NCBI GenBank assembly: GCA_029747585.1
Contig: JAPEVF010000105.1
Span: 45,627 to 109,626 of the forward strand
From: Pleurotus djamor
Lineage: Eukaryota; Basidiomycota; Agaricomycetes; Agaricales; Pleurotaceae
Length of the DNA stretch: 64,000 nucleotides
Direction of reading: 5' to 3'
Part shown: in pieces, positions 45,801 to 57,109 of the stretch
Layout of the letters: every line of letters starts with the position of its first letter
Numbering within the stretch: the stretch's first letter is position 1
The notes under the pieces: model-generated
What the model was told of the DNA's origin: nothing
Databases searched by the model: none
Seen by the model: the letters and a program-made list of their open reading frames with translations, nothing else
Program-made: the position numbers and the translations under genes

Positions 45801-46818
45801 GCAACAACGACAACGATATTTTCCTATACTCGTCTTTATGAACGCAAATCTAGCCGATTAACGGTTAGCTCTTCGACTCTCCGACTGATTATGGGCAATT
45901 CTTCGTCCGTGCCACCCTTCCAGGCTTCCCATTCGACCTGGGGTGATTCCCGCAGTTCCAGCCTCTAATGCTCCTTTTCCTCGAGTTCTTTCTCTTTAAC
46001 TTGTCTCTGAATATGCCCTGGATACGATGTTGGAACTAGCTGGACTCGGATTCTCGGTGAGTCCTCTACATTCCCCATACGACGTTCGCCTCTAACTGCC
46101 CTCCTTTTTGCCGGATTTTGGCTGAAGAAAACCTCTTCTTCGACTATTTGCTATGGCTCACTCCAGCCTCTTTACACGTAGCTTGTGCCTACGGGCTGGT
46201 GGCTGATATATAAGCGGATGAATGGTGCGTGGATTGTATTTCCCATTCAAAGGTTCTCCTCCGGCTGACCGGTCTCTTGCAACTTTTTCCTTTCCAGATA
46301 CCATCTCTCGCGATCGGCTTCTATGCTACTCCTACCTTAGCTCGCGGCTTCACCTCAACGGCCCTTTCCACCCCCGACTCGATCGTAGGCTGGGATGTTG
46401 GTGCTGTGTGACGCCAGCTTGGGATCGAGGCTCGGGTAGAGGGAGGGTAGATGCGAGACGTTCTCGAAGAAGACGGTTGAAGCTGAAGATCCGCAGGAGC
46501 TGCTGCCATAACCACCGATATCCATCAACGCCCAACCTTTCCTCTCCCGTTCAGCCATAGCCATAAACACCCCGAAGAGCAGTCTATCCATTGACGTTGT
46601 ATGAGCCACCTTATTACGGCACGAGCACACTCTAATCCTACCCCGTCACCTCCTCCATCGACAACGCCGATCAAGCACATACGTCCTCGTCGCTGCTCAT
46701 TGTATCCTAGCATGAGCTCCAAACATTGAGTATCCCCGTGGGTACCCTTCTCTTCTCTTGTTCGCTCCCTCCTCTTACCCACTCGCCTTTGTCAATGCCA
46801 TGCTCACGGCTCGTGGTC
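42888..46818. other. Gene-poor relic DNA
   Basis: No intact gene was recognised in nearly 4 kb. Two places carry related sequence in the same orientation: LDEKLEEREES at about 42997-43029 and LDEKLEEQEET at about 45592-45624. Each is followed some hundred bases later by CT-rich DNA with similar wording (tcatc then accaacaacaac, or tcatcgccagcaacaac). They look like old direct duplicates of an unknown gene. One N lies at 44069. Confidence 0.4.
45365..45419 (+). repeat. T-rich degenerate tandem repeat
   Basis: Units of about seven bases (cattttt, cgttttt, cattact) follow one another for roughly 55 bases. Low-complexity DNA without coding meaning. Confidence 0.7.
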
Positions 46819-47055
46819 CGAGCCAAACGCCCCCGCAACAAAATCGCCAACTTCCACCCATCTCATGAAGTGTATCCAAAAGCAAAAGGGCCCGTCCGTG
46901 GTATTTCTTTCAAGCTCCAAGAAGAGGAACGTGAACGCAAGGACAACTACGTCCCCGAGGGGTCGGCGTTGGATGTTAGTGCGAGTGTTGGAGGTTTGGA
47001 GGTGGATAGCGATACCAAGGTGCATTTATCGTTACTTTCCGCGCATGTGTATTGA
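46819..47055 (+). pseudogene. 5'-truncated fragment of ribosomal protein eS17 (RPS17)
   Basis: The frame reads RNKIANF, then after a garbled stretch [33 protein letters not shown] and GLEVDSDTK, all diagnostic of small-subunit ribosomal protein eS17. In the garbled stretch the family sequence THLMKCIQK appears in the next frame, so one inserted base near 46855 and one lost base near 46895 compensate. A six-base duplication (caaaag) is also present. The first half of eS17 (the MGRVRTK start and the YYPRLTLDF region) was not found upstream. It is therefore a partial, decayed copy; the functional gene must be elsewhere in the genome. Confidence 0.7.
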
Positions 47056-47532
47056 GGCGCATGGTGATATAAGATCTCCTCGTCGCGCTCAACTTCGCCG
47101 ACATCCTCGTTACAATCGTCAACCCTGTCCTCGCATCACAGGACCGCCCACGGCGTGAGAGGCGTAACGCCCCCGGTGCCGCCCCCCGTACTTAATCTCA
47201 CTCAGTCACCATGCCCGTCCTCCGTGAATCATAGTCGTAGGCCGTTCTTTAGGTTTCCCATGTACACCTTTTCTTTCCACATAACCGAAAATCCATACAT
47301 GCGAACTTCCACACTATATGAAGGACTGTTGAAAAGTCTAGATGACCATTCTGTTGGACGAACTGAGCCTTTGTCCCGCTTCCCCTCGCTGCAGGCTGTG
47401 ATGTCGCTACCGTCGTGACCTTGATCAACCACCTAGTGGACTTTGACATGCACAGGGACAACTGAACCTCACACCATCAAAGTGAAGTCAAATACTGGCC
47501 GCGTAAGAGGTCGTGAATAAAGTAGGGATTAT
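47056..47532. other. Intergenic, nothing recognised
   Basis: Between the eS17 relic and the stop of the first DUF2235-WD40 gene. No supported feature. Confidence 0.45.
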
Positions 47533-50500
47533 TTAATCTACAAGCTCGCCGTCTCCGAAGTCTATGTCCCAAAGATGGACCGCACCGAAGTAGCCTCCAG
47601 ATACGAGCCGCTTCCCATCCAGCGAGAAAGCAAGCGACACAACTGGCTCACCAATATCAAACTCCCAAATCTTCTCCCAGGTACCGCATCGCCAAATCCG
47701 TATCCTGCGGTCTTCGCTCCCCGTCGCAAGCACCTGTCCATCATCCCGGAATGCCAGACACCAAATTACTTCATCATGGGCTTTGAACGTTTGGGTGCTC
47801 TTCCCCCGATCGGCGCTCCACATCTTCACGCTGCCATTCCCGGTGCCAAAAACAATCCGATCTGAGGAAGGACTCCACGCGAGTGACACCAAGTTTCGAG
47901 AATCTTGCAACTCAATCACCGCGTCGTCCGCCAAATTCCAGACCTTGACCACAGTGTCAGCAACCTCGAACGCCAATCGAGAGCCATTCCCCGAGAAAGC
48001 AAGGCGCCAGATCCCGCTGTCCCCGCCTTCAAACCTCTTGACCACCTTCCATTGATCTCCCTCCCATTGCCATAGCTTGATCCAGCCATTCCGACGCCCC
48101 GTTGCTAGGGTGTGGTTGTCGGTGGAGAAGCATAGAGACAAGATGGCGCTACTGTCGTTGGGATCCTCGTCATCAGTATATTTGGTGGTTGAGGGCGGCT
48201 GCGCAGTGGTGTCGATGATGCTGACATCCTTCCCATGGCCAACGGCGATGTGTGAACCATCACGGGAGATTGTTGAATGCACCCCTTGAACCTTGGCGAT
48301 GTCGTCGCGAGGTTGAGTGGATCCGTTCCAAATGAAAATGGATGTTGTCTCGTCAGGGCTTGAGGTAAGTATGATTCGTCCTGGTTCCTGGATCGAGAAA
48401 GCCACACTCTGTATATCATTGTACCCGTCTTTGAGATACCCGAGGCACGCTACACGGAACTATCACTAAATGTGGCTCGATTTACAGATGAACGGCTCAC
48501 CAAACGGTTGGAGCACCGTGAGTAGGTCCTCTCGATAAGCCTTTGGGATTTTTGATCCCCACTTATACAACTTTGACGGAGGTATGTGCGATGGAACGTG
48601 TCCTGGAAGCGGTTTGGAAAGTAGCCATGTCCGACCAAGCAATCGGATCAACGTCTCCATCGAGTCCTGTGGCATAGCCCTTTCTGGGTTACGCAGCGCC
48701 AAACATACAAAGTCCAGCAGGATCTTCGCGGCATTCGGTACCTCTGAAAGTGACGCAAGCCGTGTGTCTAAAAAAGGGTGAGGTGTGAAACTATTGGGCA
48801 AGGAAAAGCGACACACCATTCATTGCAAACGGACGAAGTGTTGTCATGATCAAAGGGAGGTCCGCCCATTTCGTTTCCAGATCGGCGGAGACTTTTGCTA
48901 AAAGCGAGAGGGTGTGCGAAGCGTTCTCAAACGGATCTTTCTCCACAATTGAGTCCATATTTAGGTCTGGGTCTTGATCCATCAGGTCCTCCCATGAATG
49001 TGGAAATGCCGGAGGCAGCATGGCTTGCGGGAGGTAAGACTTTTTGCGTGGCTCGGCGAAGCGGGGAAAAAATCCCTGGGGTTCGTCTGATACATCGTGG
49101 CCATACTGAGACTCGAGTTCAGGGTTAGATTCTCTCGCGGTAAGCACGACACTCCGCCTGAAGAATCTGGAAAAAAATCCTTGAGGTTGAGGTGTTGCGT
49201 TGGACCCAGACCTGGAGGCAGAAGTTGTGGCCGACTCGAGTCCAGAGTTAAACTCGGTCGCGGTTATGGTTGCGCACCGCTTGAGGAAGCGGGGAAGAAA
49301 TCCTCGAGGCTCGCGTATTGCATTGGACTCGTAGTCGGAGTCAGAGTCGGCCTCAGCTTCAGAATGAGAATCAGTCACTGTTTGTGGTCTGGTAAAAACA
49401 GACTGATGAATAAGTTGTCCAGGCTGAATTTTCCTGCTAGCACATAGATGTGGCCTTGAGAGTGTTTTTTCAGTGTGGTTGAATGACACCCAATGTGACA
49501 ATGTCACGTACATCGCAGTCGTGCTATTTGCATCTTGATAAGTAAGAGACGGGAATGGGAAGATTTCGAGGATTCTCCAAACCACCGTTAATGATTTGGT
49601 GAGTTTGAGAGGGGACCATCCGCCCTCGTATCGCTTCATGAGAAGACCATGCGCCATAGCCTCATAGGTCATCCATCGCAGCGCAGGCCCAAAATTCTTT
49701 AAATCCTTATTCCGAATACTTCCCCCACCACTAATGGACAAAAGTTAGGCTGAAGGATCACAGCACAAAGTGAACGTGGAATGACAAACATGTCGGAGTG
49801 AGACCCAGCAAACCAAACCTCCTTCACATCTCCTCCGTCTCCTTCCCGCCTACCCAGTCCGCCGTTAGCGAATTCTGGTTGGAATTTTACGCGACGCTCG
49901 TCCAGGGCAAGCGCGTGGCGGAAGTGGCAGACATGTCCCATGCCAGACACTGTCTCGGGGAGGGCTTTTCCTCGCAGAATCCCGATGGAGGAGACAGTGT
50001 CCCTGAGCTTGGATCAGTGGAAGGCTGATGTCACAATGCAGCTGCTTACCACGCGCCGACAAAGTGAACCTTGACATTCTCGTGACAGAGTGAGTCCTTA
50101 AACTGACGGCACAGTTTTGCTTGTTTCCTTCTTCTTTTTCTGGCGGCCTTGGACGATTTCTTTGGTTTGTTTTTGGGTATATCATGCCACTCTTCTAGTG
50201 TTTCTGCGTTTTCCGAAGCGTGTACTCCTGAAGGATCGGGTGTCTTCAGCGCCGCATTGGGAGGTTCGCCGCGTTCGGTGTTTTCCATAACCGACGAATA
50301 AAGCTCATAGGCGCTATGTTAATTATTGAGACCACCGCTGAGAAGAGGGGAGGGTTCACGTACAAGGGGATTTGCCTCTTGTTCCCCCTGTGGAGGAGTC
50401 CAACCTAGGACACGGTCCGGAGAGTGATGAGCAGTAATGCGAGGAGATCCATATATGTGATCTCACCGTTTCAATCATACCCGCGATGACTCGAGCTTGG

Positions 50501-51106
50501 TATGCTCCCCGCGAAAATCCTGGACTGAGGTTAGCGAAATCGTGGACTCGCGAGTCGCAAGAAGAATAAAGTAATATACCGAAAAGAAATATACGGTCGC
50601 CGGGCTCGTAGTTCTCGGATAGCCATTCGTACGCGGCGTGAACGATCTTCTCAAAGTTCCTGACCGAGAGATTAGCAATAATGAGATGTAGGGTTTCTTG
50701 TTCCACATACCATGCGATCGCCGTGTCAATGGCATGATCAAGAACTTGCTTGATGTAGCTGAGTGACCGAAACGACGGTGGTGCATATGTGCCAATCCCA
50801 CTATCGTAGTAGACCATTTGGCGTTTTCGATCCTTGATGAGACGACTAAATATCTCCACAACATTGGTGGACTAAAGAGGGGATGGTAGAAGCGACTGAG
50901 AATATACAGAAGAACGAGGGGGGACTTTCAAAGCTTACACGTTCGCTGAATTGGTTCGCGGTACCGTCGAGGTTGAGAACCAAGTTGCGTGCATCGTCGG
51001 CATGGTCACAGGAAGTTTGTTGATTGGCTCGAGACTTCGTGTCTGCCGAGTTAGCAGGTGGTTGGTCGCTCCTTAGCCCCTCAGTCTTGGGCGTGCGAGC
51101 CGCCAT
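47533..51106 (-). CDS. DUF2235 lipase-like domain fused to WD40 repeats, copy A
   Basis: The ATG at 51106 starts MAARTPKTEGLRSDQPPANS. After a polar leader comes NLVLNLDGTANQFSE, the opening of the DUF2235 (Tle1-like) alpha/beta-hydrolase domain. The likely triad is visible: Ser in FGFSRGAYQ (across an intron near 50520), Asp in HFVGAW/DTVSSIG (across an intron near 50040) and His in WFAGSHSD. A middle region holds three PxGFxxRF-type modules (49050-49320), then a helical segment with METLIRLLGRTW. The last exon carries at least six WD40 blades, for example DGQVLATGSEDRRIRIWRCG, ending GELVD with the stop at 47533-47535. The catalytic family cleaves phospholipids or other esters; the WD40 part probably scaffolds. 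It is an inverted paralog of the gene at 57110-60496. Confidence 0.85.
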
Positions 51107-53648
51107 TGGCGACGGTGAACAAGAGCTGCAGCGCTGGGATTGCGAGTTCTGAGGAGCTGGTGGTGTGAGAGTACCATCTCAACTTCGACCAACCCGTTTA
51201 TACGGCTTTGTTGACGCTCAAGAGTAGACGCACGAGGGTTAATTGTCATGGGTATGGAAGGGGTTCGAACATCAGAGAAGAGTCGATGCGATCATATCAA
51301 ATGATGTCGCATATTTTCTCTCATTGATAGTCGAGGGACCCCAAAAGCGAGCGTTAGAAGTAACTTCTAGCGTCAGAATTCCTGTCAAGACCATGGGTAC
51401 GAGGGAGAAAGTCTATTGAGCGTGAGATGAGTGCAAGTCGATGGCTTCGGATTTGAGCAGGACAAGAAAACAAAATAGAAGTGAACTGGAAGGAAAAGAC
51501 GACTCACGTTCGGTCCGCGGGTCGACTGTCGAGTGGTCGCGATAGCTGAAAACCCCGACGGCATTTCACCTGAGGTATAAGGCGAATGGAAGCTACATCC
51601 ACCCAGAAGCCGAGAGTACCTGAATATGATCATATTCGGAATGAAATGAAATGACAGAACGCAGAGCGGTGATTGGATGGAACTGACCCACGATGATGGG
51701 AACGAGAGGTATTCATTTCAGTAGGAAGAAATTTCGTGATGAACGGCACTTGAAAGCTACCGTGTCTGTCTGATCACGCCGCTAGGATACAGTGAGAAGC
51801 GAGAAAAATTTCCTGATGCTGAAGGAAGGTTTTAGCTATCCTTAGACTGGGATGGGCACGAGTAGATAGCCTTCGTGCGAGCGGTGGGACTAGGACCACG
51901 ATGCGTTCTTTGTGAGAGAGAAAGACTAAGCATTACTTTGACGATAGGCAAGTCGGTCCGTGATGTAGTTGAATTGAGAAGTCCAGAGACAGATTCATTG
52001 ATACCAGATTGCAAGGGGATAAATGACAGGATCATCGGAGCATTGCAGACTTCAGTGGATGATAATATATCAAGTCTGTCGACATCCAATACGAGGGATA
52101 TGATGGTTATTATTCCTGAAGAAATCAGACTGAGATATGGCGCAGAAAGACCGAGTACGAGCAGGCAGGAGGGAAAAGCGTCAGAAATCAAAACTCAAAT
52201 TTCAGACGCCGTAGCCAAGCACCACCAAATAGCTCTTTTTTCCTGTCCACCATCTCCCCCGCTCGTACTGCCTCGAAATCCCTTCTCCACGCTCTTCCTA
52301 TCTACCTCTCGACACCTCGGAGTCAACACCATGGCCATAGTCAATACCATGGCCATTAGAAGCTGCTGATAGCCGTATCGGTGCCATGGTGCGCGAAATT
52401 CTCCATTTATTTCCTAGTTCTCTGACCGATAACATTGAATGTCTTATCTCTAGGCTTCGTCTCCTCCCAGCTCGCATCCCTATGCCAGCAGCTCTGAGCT
52501 CCCAGCCTATCTACCTGAATCCCTTTGTCAAGCCCTTCGTCGTCCTCCTCATCTCGGATCGGAGGCTCTCGGAAATTGGAACGTTTAGGGCAGGTTTTGT
52601 CGGATGGTTCGAGTTTGTGGTGTAGATGTCGAGTAGAGGGAGATTTGGCTTGGGGTCGATGGGAGGTGGTCTCGAAGAAGCTTGAAGACACGGCCACGAG
52701 CCTCTACGACCACGAAGAGCCACCAACGTCTGGTCTGGACGAGCCTGAAGCTGCGAACTCCACACCGCCGCCTCTCTCGTATGCTCTATCTCATGATGAG
52801 AGCAGGTGCTTCACGACGTACCCATCATCTACAGTAACATGGTCATCAACAACCGCACCACCACCACCATCCGCGTCCTCAACGCAGCCCGTTCCACCTA
52901 GCACGGTCGTATTCCAACCAAGAGGCCTTGCTGCTCGTCCCCTCTCTTTCCTCCTCCGTCGACCTGCCGTTGACTCCGGGAGTGGAGGAAGACATGCTCC
53001 TCCTCCTCGATACCACACTTCCGGTGACCAGAAGAGCCTGCGACCGCCATCAGTATCGACTTCACATTCCACGCTTCGATTTGCTGCCCTCCAGTGGGTT
53101 GCCACTGCGCTGCGATGGTCGGTTTGGTTCTAGGAATGGATGAAGGTGGTTGAGCTAATCTATAGTGCGTAACCAGTTCTTCCTCCTCCGGTCTCTGACT
53201 GACACCTCCGTCTCCTGCAGTTTCTCCTCGCAAACTTTCCGTCGCAACATACGCTTCTACACTGACTTCAAGTACAAGAACTGCTTGAAGTTGCTTAAAC
53301 CTTCGATCAGTTACCCTCTACGCGCCGGATTGGAGGGTCAAGGAGACAGACCGGTTCAAGGCCGGTTGCTGGGGAGGATCAAGTTCAAGTTAACGGAGAT
53401 GCGAGGGATGTTGGTGGTGGATTCGGCTTCGATGAAGCTTCGAGCAGACGCTATTGCGACCAACCAGACTCGACAACGTTAACTCACCCATCCCCACCGC
53501 CCGAATCTCCTGGCCTTCCCCGTGGTTTCACCACCACGACCTGTCGACCACCGCTCTACGACGCACCGGAATATGGTTTCCGACTGCCTCACCACCTTCA
53601 GTCTCCCATTCCCCAGCTTCTGTCAACGCCCACAATCCACCTCTGTAC

Positions 53649-53677
53649 CGCCCATCCTTTTTTTTTAAGGATGGGCG
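53649..53677. repeat. Perfect 11-bp inverted repeat with T7 loop
   Basis: CGCCCATCCTT (53649-53659) and AAGGATGGGCG (53667-53677) are exact reverse complements separated by seven T. It would form a strong hairpin on either strand. Confidence 0.9.
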
Positions 53678-54066
53678 CCTCAGGACGCGCGTACAAGTTC
53701 TACTCCGCCACCAGACATCACGACACACTCCTCCCTCCTCTTCTTACCTCAACACGTAGCCTGAGGCTGTAGGAAAGACCATCTACCCTCTTCCTCCCAT
53801 CGTCTACATAACATGCCGTCTACTTAAACGGTTCGTCAACGTTCAAGACAAATCCCCATACCCCAGCTCACGGCTATGCGTGAGCATGGTAAGCAGACTC
53901 GCTGTTAATTACCGACGTCTTACGGGGTTGGCTAGGTCGTTTACGAAGAGGGTGCTTTCTTCGCTGGTCGGCGGATGGGAGGTGGTTTGATGGGAGAACG
54001 TTGAAGATACGAGCTATGGAAGAAGGAACCATCGGCCATGGGATTCAGTGTAAGGCGGTATCCGCT

Positions 54067-54114
54067 CCCTCCTCCTCCTCCTCCTCCTCCTCCTCCACCA
54101 CCACCACCACCACC
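54067..54114 (+). repeat. CTC/CAC trinucleotide microsatellite
   Basis: A run of CTC triplets passes into CAC triplets, about 48 bases in all. It would code poly-Pro on the plus strand and poly-Gly on the minus strand, but neither frame is supported as a gene. Confidence 0.9.
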
Positions 54115-57109
54115 AGGAGGTGTCGACGCCCTCGATGACAAGTCATCCTCGTCGATCTTCCATGGCTCGCACCCTACATCCCTTCTGGTGACTTCCTTTC
54201 GATGTGTTACATACGCTCAGATGTGCAGCCGTCTTTTAGCGACTCGAGTACGCAGTACCCCCCACGTCGTGAGCTCAACACCGCGCTGTAACCAGCTACC
54301 AACCATCAGCCACACGAAATCGGCATCGAGCTGTGCGTGTACTGGTTCTGGTCCTATTACGAGGACGTCCCTTACGCGTCATCCCTCTTCGCACCGTTTT
54401 CACGTTGGCTGTGGGTTCCTGAAGGAGGAAGAGGTTTACCAGTCCATTCCCTCACACGCATCACTTGGGGTTTAGCCTGCCTCGTTCGGTATCGAGATCT
54501 TAAGCGGCTCCCTGCTCCTCGCCTACGCTAAACTTGGACCTTGGTTCCTATCCGTATCTCCCCCTCGTTTTGGCCAACGGTTGTCTGTGGATGGGTAACT
54601 TCTCTTCGGAGGTAAAGGTTACAGACGCGCAGAGAGCATGAGCATGGGTATGGCATTGATGGGATTCAGCAAGATCAGAATGATGACGATGAAAGCCACG
54701 CACCATTATTGGGTGGCTACCGGTTCCGCCTTACTCTCTGCCTTCTCTCGGCCACGACCTCGTTGACCTCATCGACCTCATCGACTCTACCTCCCATCAT
54801 CGTTCAATGTCACCACAGCGCAGCCTGCCTTGCCGTCGTCACAGTTACACTGATCGACCTGCTCCCTATGCTCGTCCTGTCGTCGTTCAAACTGTTCATC
54901 ACGAATTCGAGCTCGGAGGCGATGCCTCCTCCCATTCCGAGGACGATCTCAGTCGTCTACGTCTACAGACGGGTACACCCCATGGGTCCTACCATACCAC
55001 TCGAACGCGATAGGAAGCACTTCTTGACGCGGTTGCTCAGATGTCACCAACAAAACGTCATGAGTCGCATCCGGTTTCGCTCGACTTAGTCGAATCCACG
55101 ATCGCACCACCGTTCTCGGGCTTTGAGGCTTGCTGTCGCTAGCTCTGCTGATAGTGTTCAGAGACGATCACATTCTTAGTTGTATTATTTGGGCCTTTCA
55201 TTCTCGTACTTCGATCTTTGGTACTCTCATGGACTTGACTGGACCCTTGCTCTTGTACTCTATCTTTTCATGCGGACTTTTTCTCAACTTCGCACACGCT
55301 TCCTTCTCCACATATCTTTATTGGACATTCGGACGATGCTTGCATACTTTCTACGTAGAGACGGACCACGACACGCATATGCCACGTTCGTATCCCCTTC
55401 CCCAGCTCGCACGACTGTTCTAATATTCTCTATGTCAGCCGCTCGAGAAACGGTACCTACGGTGCACCACATTTAGTCACCATGTTAGAGCATACATGCA
55501 CCTTATACGCGCTAGTCACGATACACCATGAGGAATTACGTCGTCGATGAAGGCCATTTGAAGCGGCAAAGATCTACGGAGTCTTGTTGGGAATGAAAAG
55601 GACGTCAGGCAAGGTTGGATGCACGCAGGTGTATGAAGAGCAATGGGACGTGGGTCCATTACACTTATGCATCCTCTCCACCGTCCAGAACATCAGCTGA
55701 GGAAGCCGTACACCTGTGGTTTGAGGGGAAACTCAGAATACGAGGAGAAAGGGACGAATACAGGGTATCGGTCCTCGGAGGGATATGGTATTGCACATGA
55801 GATCTTGAGAGGTGAGATCCATGCCCAGCATGTGGTGCCGTTGATCAAGGAGAGTGGATGGCGTGCGGATGCGTGCAAGCAGGTAATACGAGCAAAGTGG
55901 TGGAGGGAAAGGTAGAAGGGACGGAGGGTATAGAGCAAGCGAAGAACGACAGAGATACTGAACAGGAGCGCAGAGGGAAGATATCCCGCGGAGACAGGAT
56001 GACATTGAAGAAGTGTTTGGGTAAGAATACGTTGCGATGGGTTCCGAGCCCGTGTGAATCTCCCCTCTTTTCTCTTCTTCCCGCCAACGAACCCCTCATC
56101 GCTATTGCCAATGCCAACGCTTTCTCCTCATCCCTCTGAGCTTTTCATAACCTTCCTTGGATGCAAAGATCCTCATTGCCTTTCTACTGGCCGGTTTTGG
56201 TCTCAAATCGCTTTTGCTTCGTTTCCCAGGTGCTTTTGAGTTTCCACGGAACTTTAGCTTGATAGCCGGGACTTTTTCTCGATGCCGCGATGCCCGCAAA
56301 GTTCAACCCAACATCCTCGATTTCAGCTTCGACTCATCTCGGCTTCAGAGACTCTCGCGATCTCTACTCTAAGGCTCGCCAATTGCCTCTTTCCTCCACC
56401 TAAGTGGTCTCCCACTACTCACTGGTTACTTGGAGCCGTTTAACGTTCATCAAACCCGCACGCGATCTACGTGCAGAAACCCGAATCGGCTGGCATAGAC
56501 CCTTCCGGCACCAGACGCCTGCTAGACGCTGGGTCACATAAGCCAGTCGATTGGGTGCCCTCTCTACGTGTGTTTCCTGAGACTGGACATTTTCATGGCA
56601 TCGAATGTCACTTGCAGTATGACAGCTTTTCTTCCCCCGGTGCCTTCGTTCCTGACATGATAACGGTAGCTCTGGGGGCACGACGTGTTTTGTCGAGCCC
56701 TGGTTGGCCCATGCCGTACTCTGCTTAGCACCAGACAGCCATCTTATTTTTCTCGCCGTCGTTCAAACGCACAACAGTACTCATCCAAGGTCACCTAACT
56801 CGACTGGAGGACTTGAGTCTAGCTTTTGCTTTCCCTCGATACTTAGATTCTCATTGCATCCGGCACACTCGGAGTTGATCACTTGATTCTGACATTCGAT
56901 ACGTCAAAAACCACACGTTGGAACTTGGCGCCTCCTGAGAGGCATGTACGGAATCATCTAGAATAATGCCTAACGGCGCCCACCTTCTGATACCGAACCC
57001 CCCAAAACCACCCAAAGTCGCCATATATATCCTCAGCATAATCAACCACCGTCTTACGACCCCAGCCTTCTCCCCGTCACGACCCAGAGTATTTCTCGGT
57101 CATCCTACC

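Larger units (their letters stand above)
51107..57109. other. Six kilobases without recognisable genes between the inverted DUF2235-WD40 copies
   Basis: Short open frames abound on both strands, but none shows a family signature or consistent splicing. The sequence is CT-rich on the plus strand from about 52.2 kb. A motif close to atgggaggtggt occurs near 52660 and 53976, hinting at old duplications. A hydrophobic minus-strand frame at 51832-52191 (APYLSLISSGIITIISLVLD) is noted but unassigned. The right end, just before 57110, holds the presumed promoter of copy B with TATATAT near 57024. Confidence 0.45.

Noticed and set aside
51832..52191. Hydrophobic minus-strand frame of 119 codons, candidate membrane protein
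   Set aside because: No family signature, no splice or promoter support, and the opposite strand gives an equally long frame. Kept only as a note.
52525..53133. Plus-strand frame of 202 codons, Ser/Pro-rich
   Set aside because: It lacks an ATG at its start, has biased composition, and overlaps equally long frames on the other strand.
53941..54141. Minus-strand frame with poly-Gly
   Set aside because: It is produced by the trinucleotide microsatellite and has no supporting gene structure.
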